Of a stretch of DNA of 64,000 nucleotides, positions 8,783 to 17,137 are shown piece after piece. Positions within the stretch are counted from its first letter, which is position 1. Every line of letters starts with the position of its first letter. Source of the stretch: Lysobacter enzymogenes (GTDB taxonomy: Bacteria > Pseudomonadota > Gammaproteobacteria > Xanthomonadales > Xanthomonadaceae); assembly GCF_023617245.1 (NCBI RefSeq), contig NZ_CP067396.1, positions 806,001 to 870,000 of the forward strand. The letters are read 5' to 3'. The position numbers and the translations under genes were made by a program. The notes under the pieces were generated by a model. That model did not search any database, was not told the origin of the DNA, and saw only the letters and a program-made list of their open reading frames with translations.

Positions 8783-9847
8783 ATGCGTAGCCAAGCTTTG
8801 CTGCTGTCCCTGCTGTTCGCCGGCACCGCCCTGCACGCCGGCGCCGCCGCCGCGCAAGGCCGCGAGGCCTGCACCAACGGCCACACCCGGCTGCCGCCCA
8901 CGGTCAACCTGCGCCTGGACAACGACCTGTTCGGCGGCCAGGACCAGGGTTACAGCAACGGCATCCAGCTGACCCTGGTGTCGCCGAACCTCGCCGACTA
9001 CACCGACGATCCCTGCATCCCGCGCCTGGCGCGCTGGATCAACCGCCGCCTCGACGCGCTGCAGCCGCCGCAGGGCTACGAGCAGCGCAACATGATCGCG
9101 ACCTTCTCCCAGGGCATCTTCACCCCCACCGATTACAGCCGCCGCGACCTGATCCGCGACGACCGGCCCTACGCCGGCGCGCTGCTCGTCGGGCTCGGCT
9201 ACAACGCGCGCACCGGCGATTACCTGCGCACCACCCAGTTGCAGGTCGGCATCGTCGGCCCGTCGGCGCTGGGCAAGCAGGTGCAGAACGCGGTGCATCG
9301 CGCGCTCGGCGACGAAACCTTCCAGGGCTGGGACAACCAACTGCACGACGAGCCGGTGTTCCGCATCGTGCACGAGCGCATGCGCCGGTTCGCGCCGAAG
9401 GACGCGCACGAGCGGCGTTGGGGCTGGGACGCGATCGGCCACTACGGCGGCAGCTTCGGCAATTTGGCCACCTACGCCAATGCCGGCATGGAAGTGCGCT
9501 TCGGCCTGCGCCTGCCCGACGATTTCGGCAGCACACCGCTGCGCCCCGCCGGCGAGAACACCGCGCCGACCGAGCACTACAACACCGGCGACCGGCCGTT
9601 CGCCGCGCACCTGTTCCTGACCAGCGACGCGCGCTGGGTGCTGCGCGACATCACCCTGGACGGCAACACCTTCCGCGCCAGCCACAGCGTCGACAAGCGC
9701 CCGTTCGTGGCCGAAGTGGGCTACGGCGTGGCGTTGATGCGCGGACGCTGGAAGTTCGCGCTGGCGCGTTACCACAGCACGCGCGAATTCGAAGGGCAGA
9801 AGCAGACGCCGGTGTTCGGCAGCTTCACCGTGAGCCGGGCGTTCTGA
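8783..9847 (+). CDS. lpxR: Lipid A 3-O-deacylase, LpxR family
   Basis: A 354-aa outer-membrane enzyme of the LpxR (DUF2219) family, which removes the 3'-acyloxyacyl group of lipid A from the outer leaflet. It has a signal peptide (residues 1-24, cleavage near AAAAQG). The family hallmark stretch 'LDNDLFGGQDQGYSNGIQL' holds the conserved Asn-Asp pair, and 'GWDNQLHDEP' carries the conserved His (His188), which corresponds to the catalytic region of Salmonella LpxR. 'DDRPYAGALLVGL' is a typical barrel strand, and the protein ends in a C-terminal Phe, as expected for an outer-membrane barrel. It is monocistronic and convergent with the next gene. Confidence 0.88.
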   Translation: MRSQALLLSLLFAGTALHAGAAAAQGREACTNGHTRLPPTVNLRLDNDLFGGQDQGYSNGIQLTLVSPNLADYTDDPCIPRLARWINRRLDALQPPQGYEQRNMIATFSQGIFTPTDYSRRDLIRDDRPYAGALLVGLGYNARTGDYLRTTQLQVGIVGPSALGKQVQNAVHRALGDETFQGWDNQLHDEPVFRIVHERMRRFAPKDAHERRWGWDAIGHYGGSFGNLATYANAGMEVRFGLRLPDDFGSTPLRPAGENTAPTEHYNTGDRPFAAHLFLTSDARWVLRDITLDGNTFRASHSVDKRPFVAEVGYGVALMRGRWKFALARYHSTREFEGQKQTPVFGSFTVSRAF

Positions 9848-9871
9848 GGGTTCGGTCCCGGCCGACAGGAA

Positions 9872-9945
9872 GGCGTCGGGCCTGAAGGCCCTCCCACAAG
9901 AGCGAGACGGGCCTGCTTTTGTGGGAGGGCCTTCAGGCCCGATGC
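9872..9945. terminator. Inverted pair of family A repeats between convergent genes
   Basis: Arms 9872-9899 and 9919-9945 are near-perfect reverse complements separated by about 19 bases, giving a very stable hairpin. It sits between the 3' ends of the lpxR-like gene and the DUF418 gene, so it may stop transcription from both sides, although there is no long T-tract. Confidence 0.5.
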
Positions 9946-9981
9946 CCTTGTATCCTCCGCGGTTGCGCTCCAACGCATCCG

Positions 9982-11172
9982 TCAATACGCCGTCTTGCCC
10001 ATCCGCGGCCACGCGCCGATGGTCGCCGCCCGCAGCAGCCACTCCACCGGCCCGTAAGCGAAGCGGCGCAGCCACGCGCGGCTCAGCCACAGCTGCGCGG
10101 CGAACAGCGCCAGCACGATCGCCAGCGTCGCCGCCGGCGATACCCGGCCCATCCAGCCCAGGCCGTAGCCGGTGAACAGCAGCGCCATCGCCGCCGATTG
10201 CAGCAGGTAGTTCGACAAGGCCATGCGTCCGGCCGGCGCCAGCCGGTCGGCGATGCGCGCGCCGCCGCCGGCGAACCACGGCAGCGCCAGCGCGGCGTAG
10301 GCCAGGCTCAGCAGCGGCGCGGTCAGCAGGCTCAGCGCCAGTACCCACAGCTGCACCGGCTCTGACGCCGGCCACGCTTCGATCGTGCCGAGCGCGAGCG
10401 CGGCGGGCAGGCCGACGGCGAAGCCGACGCGGCGCAGGCGCCGCAGCAGCGGACGGTAGTCGTCCAGGCGCGCGGCGAGCGTGCGGCGGCCGGCGGCGAG
10501 GCCGTACAGGAACATCGCCAGCGCGCATGGCGCCTGCAACGCCAACAGGATCGGCCAGGCGCTCGTGAGTGCGTCCGCGCGCGCGGCGAGCACGCCGGCG
10601 GGCGCGCCGGTGAAGCCGCGCAGCACGGCCTGCGCCTGCGCGGCCGCATCGGCGGCTGGCGCGGGCTGCAGCCACGCCAAGACGCCCAGCGCGGCCCAGG
10701 CCAGCGCCGTTGCGACGATCAACCCGTGCGCGATGCGCAACTGCGCGGTTTCGCCGGCGCGGCTCAAGCCCAGCAGCAGCGCGCCCATCAACGCGTAGGT
10801 GGTGAGGATGTCTCCGTGGAACAGCAGCGCCGCGTGCAGCGCGCCGATCAGCCACAGCCCCAGCAGGCGCCGGCCCATGCGCGGCGCGAACGCCTGCCCG
10901 GCGCGTGCGGCGGCGGCTTGTTGCAGGCTGAAGCTGTAGCCGAACAGGAACGAGAACAGCAGGTAGAATTTCATCTCGAACAAGGTCGCGACCAGCGCCA
11001 GCGCGATGCGGTCGAGCGGCGCGGAAAACGCCGGGTCGGGTACGCCCAGTCCCCACCACGGCGAGGCGAACACGCCGACGTTGACCAGCGCGATGCCGAG
11101 CAGGGCGAGGCCGCGCAGGGCGTCGAGGTGTTCGATGCGCGCGGCGCGTACAGCGGAAACAGGAGGGTGCAT
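9982..11172 (-). CDS. DUF418 family polytopic membrane protein
   Basis: A 396-aa inner-membrane protein. DUF418 proteins share an acyltransferase-3-like arrangement of about ten membrane helices, but their reaction is unknown. The N-terminal signature 'RIEHLDALRGLALLGIALVN' is typical, and so are 'FEMKFYLLFSFLFGYSFSLQ', 'GDILTTYALMGALLL' and the C-terminal 'GRMALSNYLLQS' region. The start at 11172 puts the signature at residue 12, as in relatives; an in-frame reading far upstream is unsupported. It is divergent from the sensor kinase that starts at 11300, leaving 127 bases for both promoters. Confidence 0.85.
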   Translation of the reverse strand: MHPPVSAVRAARIEHLDALRGLALLGIALVNVGVFASPWWGLGVPDPAFSAPLDRIALALVATLFEMKFYLLFSFLFGYSFSLQQAAAARAGQAFAPRMGRRLLGLWLIGALHAALLFHGDILTTYALMGALLLGLSRAGETAQLRIAHGLIVATALAWAALGVLAWLQPAPAADAAAQAQAVLRGFTGAPAGVLAARADALTSAWPILLALQAPCALAMFLYGLAAGRRTLAARLDDYRPLLRRLRRVGFAVGLPAALALGTIEAWPASEPVQLWVLALSLLTAPLLSLAYAALALPWFAGGGARIADRLAPAGRMALSNYLLQSAAMALLFTGYGLGWMGRVSPAATLAIVLALFAAQLWLSRAWLRRFAYGPVEWLLRAATIGAWPRMGKTAY

Positions 11173-11299
11173 GCGCGGGCCGCGATCGGAGACGGGCGCA
11201 TGGTGCGGCGCGCGCCAGGGCCCGGCATCGGGCCTGGGGCGGGCCGGATCCCGGACGTTTGGCGGATCAAATGCACGCGGAACCTGGAATACTAGCGAT

Positions 11300-12820
11300 A
11301 TGGACGAAACCGCCGCACGCCCGACCCCGGCCGCACGTGCGCCGACGCGGCGCTGGTGGAGCGGGCTGTTCTGGAAATGCCTGCTGTCGATGCTGACCGC
11401 GTGCTGGATCAGCACCATCTTGTTGTCGCTGCTGGGCGTGTACCTGTTGCGGCGGGAACTGCGCGACGACATGGCGCCGCCGGCGCTGGAAACCTCGATG
11501 CGGCGCGAACTCGCCCAGCTCGGGCCGATGCCGGACCTGGCCGCGGTGTCGCCGGCGCAATGCCAGGCCTTGCTGCAGGGCTTGCTGGTCCGCGTGGTCG
11601 GCATGGACACCCCCAAGTGGATGTACTCGCACAGCTTCGCCGGCGGCGCCGCCGACGGCCGCATCGCGATCCGTTACCGCGATCGCGACGGCCGCGTGTG
11701 CCTGTATCCCGAGCGTCCCAGCGCGCCGCTCGCGCGCGCGCTGGAGCAGGCCGGACAGGATGTCGCCGCCGACGGCGTCGCCGCCGCGCGCACGCTCGAC
11801 CGCGACGGCGACTGGGTCAGCGTCGCGGCCCTGCCGCTGGCCGGCGCGCCCGGCGCCAGCCTCGGCGTGGGCCAGCACGCTGCCGACACCACGGCCACGT
11901 TCCTGCGCATGAGCTCGGGCGAATCCGGCGACATGGTGTGGCTGGCGTTCTACCTGCTGGTGATCAGCGCGATGGCTTCGGTCGCGGTGGCGACGCTGCT
12001 GACCCGGCGCATCGGCCACGCCGAACAGGTCGCCGACTCGTGGGCCGCCGGCGGTCTCGACGCGCGCATCCACGATCGCGGCCGCGACGAATTCGGCGGC
12101 CTGGCGCACCGCTTCGACCGCATGGCCGACGCGCTCGGCGAAGTGATCCAGGTGCGCCAGCAATTGGCGGTGTCGGAGGAACGCAATCGTTTGGCGCGCG
12201 ACCTGCACGACACCGCCAAGCAGCGCAGTTTCGCGCTCGGCCTGCAGTTGAGCGTGCTCGACCATTTGAACGGCCGCGACGGCGAGGCCGGGCGCGATCC
12301 GCGCCAGGGCGCGCTGATCAAGGCCGCGCTCGGCCTCACCGGGCAGTTGCAGCGCGATCTGGCCGACGTGATCCAGCGCTTCACCGCGCCGACCGTGGCC
12401 GAACAGGGCCTGCGCAAGGCGCTGGAAGACACGTTCTCGCACCTGCTCGGCGGCAGCGGCATCGAGTGGCGGCTGCTGCTGGACGGCGTCGCCGAGCGCG
12501 GCGTCGGCGCGCATCACCAGCACGCCGGCCAGCTGCTGCTGATCGCCACCGAGGCCGCGTCCAACAGCCTGCGCCACAGCGGCGCGCGCCGGATCGAAGT
12601 GGTGCTCAACAGCGCCGACGAACGCTACGGCTGGACCATCCAGGACGACGGCTGCGGTTTCGCCGTCAACGAACATGAAAGCACCGGCATGGGCCTGGGC
12701 AACATGCGCATGCGCGCGCGGACCCTGCCCGGCGGGCGTTTCCGCATCGCCAGTTCCGCCAGCGGCACGGTGGTGACCGTGTCCTTCACTCTGCCCGCGC
12801 CGCAAGGAGAATCCGCATGA
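11300..12820 (+). CDS. Sensor histidine kinase, NarX/LiaS type (HisKA_3)
   Basis: A 506-aa membrane sensor. One membrane helix is at about residues 30-50, a periplasmic sensor of roughly 170 residues follows, a second helix lies near 215-235, then a HAMP segment. The dimerisation/phosphoacceptor box 'RNRLARDLHDTAKQ' has the phosphorylated His at 303. A GHKL ATPase follows with 'EAASNSLRHSGA' (N box) and 'DDGCGF' and 'GMGLGNM' (G boxes). The start ATG at 11300 was chosen over an upstream in-frame codon because it gives a normal short N-terminus before the first helix. It is coupled by a 4-bp overlap to the response regulator. The signal it senses is unknown. Confidence 0.88.
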   Translation: MDETAARPTPAARAPTRRWWSGLFWKCLLSMLTACWISTILLSLLGVYLLRRELRDDMAPPALETSMRRELAQLGPMPDLAAVSPAQCQALLQGLLVRVVGMDTPKWMYSHSFAGGAADGRIAIRYRDRDGRVCLYPERPSAPLARALEQAGQDVAADGVAAARTLDRDGDWVSVAALPLAGAPGASLGVGQHAADTTATFLRMSSGESGDMVWLAFYLLVISAMASVAVATLLTRRIGHAEQVADSWAAGGLDARIHDRGRDEFGGLAHRFDRMADALGEVIQVRQQLAVSEERNRLARDLHDTAKQRSFALGLQLSVLDHLNGRDGEAGRDPRQGALIKAALGLTGQLQRDLADVIQRFTAPTVAEQGLRKALEDTFSHLLGGSGIEWRLLLDGVAERGVGAHHQHAGQLLLIATEAASNSLRHSGARRIEVVLNSADERYGWTIQDDGCGFAVNEHESTGMGLGNMRMRARTLPGGRFRIASSASGTVVTVSFTLPAPQGESA

Positions 12821-13476
12821 GCACCTCGGTCCTGCTGGTCGACGACCACGAAGTGGTGCGCAAGGGCATCCGCAGCCTGTTGGCGCTGACCGACGATTTC
12901 GAGGTGGTCGGCGAGGCCGCCGGCGGCGCCGAGGCGATCGAGCGCGCGCGCGACCTGGCGCCGGACCTGATCGTGATCGACCTGATGATGCCCGACGTCG
13001 ACGGCGTCGAGGCGATCCGCGCGATCAAGAAGCTCAGCCCGCGCAGCGCGATCGCGGTGCTGACCTCGACCGACCAGGACGATCTCGCCTTCGCCGCGAT
13101 CGAGGCCGGCGCGCAGTCGCTGCTGTTCAAGAGCATGCTCGGCGACGAGTTGCTGACGACGCTGCGGCGCATCGCCGGCGGCGAGGCGGTGATCCATCCC
13201 TTCGTCGCCCAACGCATCCTCAAGGCGGTGCGGCGCAAGCGCGAACCGCGCGAGGACCCGTTCGCCAGCCTGACCGAGCGCGAGCTCGACGTGCTGCGCA
13301 AGCTCGCCGAAGGCGGCAGCAACGCGCGCATCGCCGCCGCGCTCAACATCGGCGAGAAGACGGTCAAGTCGCACCTGGGCAACGTGCTGGCCAAGCTGCA
13401 CCTGGCCGACCGCACCGAGGCGGTGGCCTTCGCCTGGCGGCGCGGGCTGATGTCGGGCGAACGCGACGACGACTGA
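12817..13476 (+). CDS. NarL/FixJ-family response regulator
   Basis: A 219-aa DNA-binding regulator and cognate partner of the kinase just upstream (ATGA overlap). The receiver domain (1-120) has the acidic pair 'VDDHE', the phosphoacceptor Asp55 in 'LIVIDLMMPD' and Lys in 'LFKSML'. The LuxR-type helix-turn-helix occupies about residues 148-210, with the hallmark 'LTERELDVLRKLAEG' and 'IGEKTVKSHLGNVLAKL'. The target genes are not evident; the autotransporter protease 320 bases downstream is a possible one by position only. Confidence 0.9.
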   Translation: MSTSVLLVDDHEVVRKGIRSLLALTDDFEVVGEAAGGAEAIERARDLAPDLIVIDLMMPDVDGVEAIRAIKKLSPRSAIAVLTSTDQDDLAFAAIEAGAQSLLFKSMLGDELLTTLRRIAGGEAVIHPFVAQRILKAVRRKREPREDPFASLTERELDVLRKLAEGGSNARIAAALNIGEKTVKSHLGNVLAKLHLADRTEAVAFAWRRGLMSGERDDD

Positions 13477-13798
13477 GCCGCGCGGCGGCTCGCTCCTGCA
13501 GGCGCGGCGCACGCCGCGACCGCGAAACCGCGCGTGCGTCGCAGGCGGAGGCCGCGATCGCGCCGTGCGCGCATGCGCCTGAAAACGCCGCGAACCTAAG
13601 CGCGCTCGCCATTTCATGTGTCTTTGGTCATATCCACATGCGCGGAAATGTGGGTAGGGTGGCAGCGTTAAAACCGCGTTAGTGTTGTTAGAGGCCGCCC
13701 TAGCGGCCCGTTCTCGTCTGCGATGCCATCAGCGCATCCGCCATTGACCAATGGCGTCCGCAAGGACGTCTTCTACATGACAGGGGTTCATCAAGAAG
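13477..13798. promoter_or_regulatory. Leader region of the autotransporter protease with a hyphenated palindrome
   Basis: The first part (about 13495-13560) is a degenerate copy of the family B repeat half (CGCGACCGCGAAACCGCG). From 13610 the base composition drops in GC and a 6-bp inverted repeat CCACAT-N8-ATGTGG lies at 13634-13653. This patch is the best place for the promoter of the S8 protease gene, but I could not settle on clear -35 and -10 boxes. No gene is seen here. Confidence 0.4.
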
Positions 13799-16700
13799 AT
13801 GCAAGGCTCCAATCGCGCAATGACGCGCAAGCACGTTTTTCCGTCGCACCGCTCCCTTTCCCGCTCCCTGCTGTGCCTGGCCATCGCCGGCGGCCTGCTG
13901 GCCGGCGCCGGTTCCGCCGCGGCGCAAAGCGCCAACGGCCAGACCGGCGATCCCGACAGCTGGCATAGCGAAGAATTCGACGCCGACTGGGGCCTGAGCG
14001 CGATCAACGCCCAGTACGCCTACGCCCGCGGCCTGACCGGCAAGGGCGTGCGCCTGGGCGTGTACGACAGCGGCACCGCGCTGGCGCATCCGGAATTCGC
14101 CGGCAAGGACAACCGCGCGGTGATCATGGCCGAGCAGCTCGAAGACGGCAGCTTCTGCAGCAACACCAGCGTGCTGACCGGCCCCGGCGCCTGCTTCTAC
14201 AGCCGCGGCGACGAGGGCCAGATCTCGTACACCGGCTTCAACGCCAACGTGCCGGAGAACATCCGCCGCATCATCATGTCCGGCCCGTACGTGCAGCCGG
14301 GCTGGGAGTTCAACACCCACGGCACCCACGTCGGCGGCACCATCGCCGCCAACCGCGACGGCAACGGCACCCACGGCGTGGCCTTCGGCTCCGACCTCAG
14401 CGTCGCCAAGTGGTCGTTTAACGCCGTGCAGGAATGGCAGCGCACCGCCACCGGCTACAGCGTGGTGCGCATCCCGCGCCCGAGCGCCGACGACGCGACC
14501 ATCGCCCGCATGTACGCCGACATGAATTCGCAGGGCGTGCGCGCGCTCAACCACAGCTGGGGCCTGGCGACCGAGCCGGAAACCCTGGAAGACCTCGACG
14601 GCTATCTGTTCGAGCCGGAGAACGAGGCCTACTTCAACGTGTTCGGCGACGCCTCGCGCGCCAAGGGCATGCTGCAGGTCTGGGCCGCCGGCAACCACAA
14701 CGAGGTCGTCACCCCCGAGACCGCGCCGCAGGCCGGCCTGTACGCGAGCCTGCCGCGCGCGTTCAAGGACCTGGAGCAGTACTGGCTGACCGTGGTCAGC
14801 GTGAACCAGGAACTGACCCTCAGCGATTTCTCGATGCGCTGCGCGCAGGCCGCCAACTGGTGCGTGGCCGCGCCGGGCTCGGACATCGCCTCGACCTACC
14901 TCGGCGGCGAAGGCTCGCTGCAGGGCGGGCTGGTGCGCAACCCGGACGGCTCGCAGTCGTTCAATATCACCGCCGGCACGCCGACCTACGAGTACGGCCT
15001 GCTCAGCGGCACCTCGATGGCGACACCGCACGTCACCGGCGCGCTCGGCCTGCTGTTCGAACGCTTCCCGTACATGACCGGCGCGCAGGTGCGCGACGTG
15101 CTGCTGACCACCGCCACCGACCTCGGCGCGGCCGGCGTGGACGAGGTCTACGGCTGGGGCCTGATCGATCTGAAGAAGGCCATCGACGGCCCGGGCCAGA
15201 TCCGCGTCGACACCGACGTGATCGTCGACCGCCTCGCCGGCGGCGCCAAGGTCTGGGAAGGCAAGGCCTGGGACGACTGGCGCAACGACATCGGCGGCAC
15301 CGGCGTGCTGACCAAGTCCGGCATCGGCTGGCTGCGCCTGAGCGGCGACAACAGCTTCGGCGGCCTGCACGTGCGCGAAGGCGTGCTGGAACTGACCGGC
15401 GACAACGTCTACGCCGCGCAGGTCGACGGCGGCACCCTGGTGGTCAACGGCACCCTCACCACCGCGCAGCTGCCGGTGCGCGCCGGCGCGGGCCTCGGCG
15501 GCAGCGGCCGCATCGTCGGCGACGTGCGCGTGGAAGGCGCGGTTTCGCCGGGCAATTCGATCGGCACCCTGACCGTGCAGGGCGACTACGCCCAGGCGGC
15601 CGGTTCGACCTATGTCGCCGAGCTGTCCGCCGGCGGCCAGTCCGACCGCATCGACGTGACCGGCAAGGCCGTGCTCGAAGGCGGCACGCTGATGGTCCTG
15701 CACGCGCCGGGCCAGTACATGCTGGGCCAGAACTTCAACCTGATCAGCGCCGCCGGCGGGATCAGCGGCCAGTTCGCCGCGCTCGACCAGACCGCGTTCT
15801 CGCCGCTGCTGAAGTTCGGCCTGAGCTACGGCGCCAATTCGGTCGGGGTGGAAGTGACCCGCGGCCTGTCGCTGGCCGGCGCGGGCACCACGCCGAACCA
15901 GATCGCCGCCGGCGCCGCGGCCGACCGCCTCGGCGTGGGCCAGGGCATTCCGCAGCCGCTGACCCAGCTGTTCCCCGCGCAGGCCATCGCCGCGCTGGAC
16001 ACCCTCAGCGGCGAAGGCCACGCCAGCCTGCGTTCGATCGCCATCGACGACGCCCGCCACGTTCGCGACGCCGCGCTGGCGCGCGCGCGCAGCGGCCGCG
16101 CCGAGTTCGCCGCCGACGGCGAGGGCGCCTCGCAGGGCGCCTGGGCGCAGGTGCTGAAGTCCGGCGGCACCCTGTCGGGCGACGGCAACGCCGCGCGCAA
16201 CGAGTACAGCGGCTCGGCCACCCTGGTCGGCTACGACTACCGTTTCGCCAACGGCTGGCGCATCGGCGCGCTCGGCGGCAGCGCCCGCACCGACAACGAC
16301 AGCGAGCGCCAGGACAAGGGCCGGATCAAGAGCACCCAACTCGGCGTCTACGCCGGCCAGAACTGGGGCCGCATCGCCCTCAGCGCCGGCTACACGCACG
16401 CGCGCCAGGACCTGACCCTGGACCGCCGCATCGGCTTCAACGGCTTCGCCGACCGCACCCGCGCGTCGTACGACGGCCGCACCCAGCAGGCCTTCGTCGA
16501 AGGCGGCTACCGCTTCGGCAACGAACGCTGGGGCCTGGAGCCGTACCTGCAGGTCGCCAAGCTGCGGGCCAAGACCGACGCGTTCCAGGAAACCGGCGGC
16601 GCGGCCGCGCTGAGCGGCGCCAGCGCCGAGAGCGAAGTCGACCTGGCCACCCTGGGCGTGCGCTTCAACGTCGACCTCAAGGGTTCGCAGCAGGACGAGA

Positions 16701-16957
16701 GCTGGCTGAGCCTGCGCGGCGGCCTCGGCCGTCGCCACGCCAGCGGCGACCTGACCCCGGTCACCCAGGTCGCCTGGCGCGGCGGCAGCGCGTTCGCCGT
16801 CGCCGGCGCTCCGCTGGCCGACGACTCGACCCTGGTCGAAGCCGGCGTGGCCGCGCGCCTGAGCGCCAACGGCCTGCTGGAGTTGAACTACAGCGGCCAG
16901 TTCGCCAACGAAGGCAACGACCACGGCTTCAACGCGCGTTACTCGCTGCGGTTCTGA
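13799..16957 (+). CDS. S8 (subtilisin-like) serine protease autotransporter
   Basis: A 1052-aa secreted protease. A long basic signal peptide (about residues 1-42, ending GSAAAQS) precedes the S8 domain at roughly 55-465. The catalytic triad is visible: Asp90 (GVYDSGT), His174 (THGTHVGGT) and Ser406 (SGTSMATPHV), with the oxyanion Asn299 in WAAGN. A PATR-type linker strand ('GDNSFGGLHVREGVLELTG') and a beta-helical region follow, then the C-terminal autotransporter barrel from about residue 770, ending '...NARYSLRF' with the expected final Phe. The start could be 13799 or the ATG at 13820; the second gives a more compact signal peptide. It is monocistronic, closed by the hairpin at 16986. Confidence 0.93.
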   Translation: MQGSNRAMTRKHVFPSHRSLSRSLLCLAIAGGLLAGAGSAAAQSANGQTGDPDSWHSEEFDADWGLSAINAQYAYARGLTGKGVRLGVYDSGTALAHPEFAGKDNRAVIMAEQLEDGSFCSNTSVLTGPGACFYSRGDEGQISYTGFNANVPENIRRIIMSGPYVQPGWEFNTHGTHVGGTIAANRDGNGTHGVAFGSDLSVAKWSFNAVQEWQRTATGYSVVRIPRPSADDATIARMYADMNSQGVRALNHSWGLATEPETLEDLDGYLFEPENEAYFNVFGDASRAKGMLQVWAAGNHNEVVTPETAPQAGLYASLPRAFKDLEQYWLTVVSVNQELTLSDFSMRCAQAANWCVAAPGSDIASTYLGGEGSLQGGLVRNPDGSQSFNITAGTPTYEYGLLSGTSMATPHVTGALGLLFERFPYMTGAQVRDVLLTTATDLGAAGVDEVYGWGLIDLKKAIDGPGQIRVDTDVIVDRLAGGAKVWEGKAWDDWRNDIGGTGVLTKSGIGWLRLSGDNSFGGLHVREGVLELTGDNVYAAQVDGGTLVVNGTLTTAQLPVRAGAGLGGSGRIVGDVRVEGAVSPGNSIGTLTVQGDYAQAAGSTYVAELSAGGQSDRIDVTGKAVLEGGTLMVLHAPGQYMLGQNFNLISAAGGISGQFAALDQTAFSPLLKFGLSYGANSVGVEVTRGLSLAGAGTTPNQIAAGAAADRLGVGQGIPQPLTQLFPAQAIAALDTLSGEGHASLRSIAIDDARHVRDAALARARSGRAEFAADGEGASQGAWAQVLKSGGTLSGDGNAARNEYSGSATLVGYDYRFANGWRIGALGGSARTDNDSERQDKGRIKSTQLGVYAGQNWGRIALSAGYTHARQDLTLDRRIGFNGFADRTRASYDGRTQQAFVEGGYRFGNERWGLEPYLQVAKLRAKTDAFQETGGAAALSGASAESEVDLATLGVRFNVDLKGSQQDESWLSLRGGLGRRHASGDLTPVTQVAWRGGSAFAVAGAPLADDSTLVEAGVAARLSANGLLELNYSGQFANEGNDHGFNARYSLRF

Positions 16958-16985
16958 GCGATCGCATCCGGCGACGGATGCACGA

Positions 16986-17018
16986 AGCCGCGACGGCGTT
17001 GCCGTCGCGGCTTTTTTT
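16986..17018 (+). terminator. Rho-independent terminator of the protease gene
   Basis: A perfect 11-bp stem AGCCGCGACGG / CCGTCGCGGCT with a 5-nt loop is followed by seven Ts, 28 bases after the stop codon. It is the clearest intrinsic terminator in the window. Confidence 0.9.
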
Positions 17019-17137
17019 GTGCAAGCGCGTGGGGCTTTTCGCCATCGACGGCGCAGGGATCGTTGCAGCGATCCGCCGTTTCGCAGGCGGTTGCCGCGCG
17101 ATTGCGGCCTGGAGCGGCTATCGGCGCGCGCGCCGGC

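Noticed and set aside
12201..12240. Kinase box HDTAKQ taken as a sign of a degenerate kinase
   Set aside because: The phosphoacceptor His and the downstream acidic residue are both present and the ATPase boxes are intact, so this is a normal variant of the HisKA_3 family.
13700..16924. 1074-residue open frame antisense to the S8 protease gene
   Set aside because: It is a by-product of very high GC third positions; the sequence is Ala/Val/Gly/Arg/Gln-rich without a domain, and the sense strand encodes a clear protease with triad and barrel.
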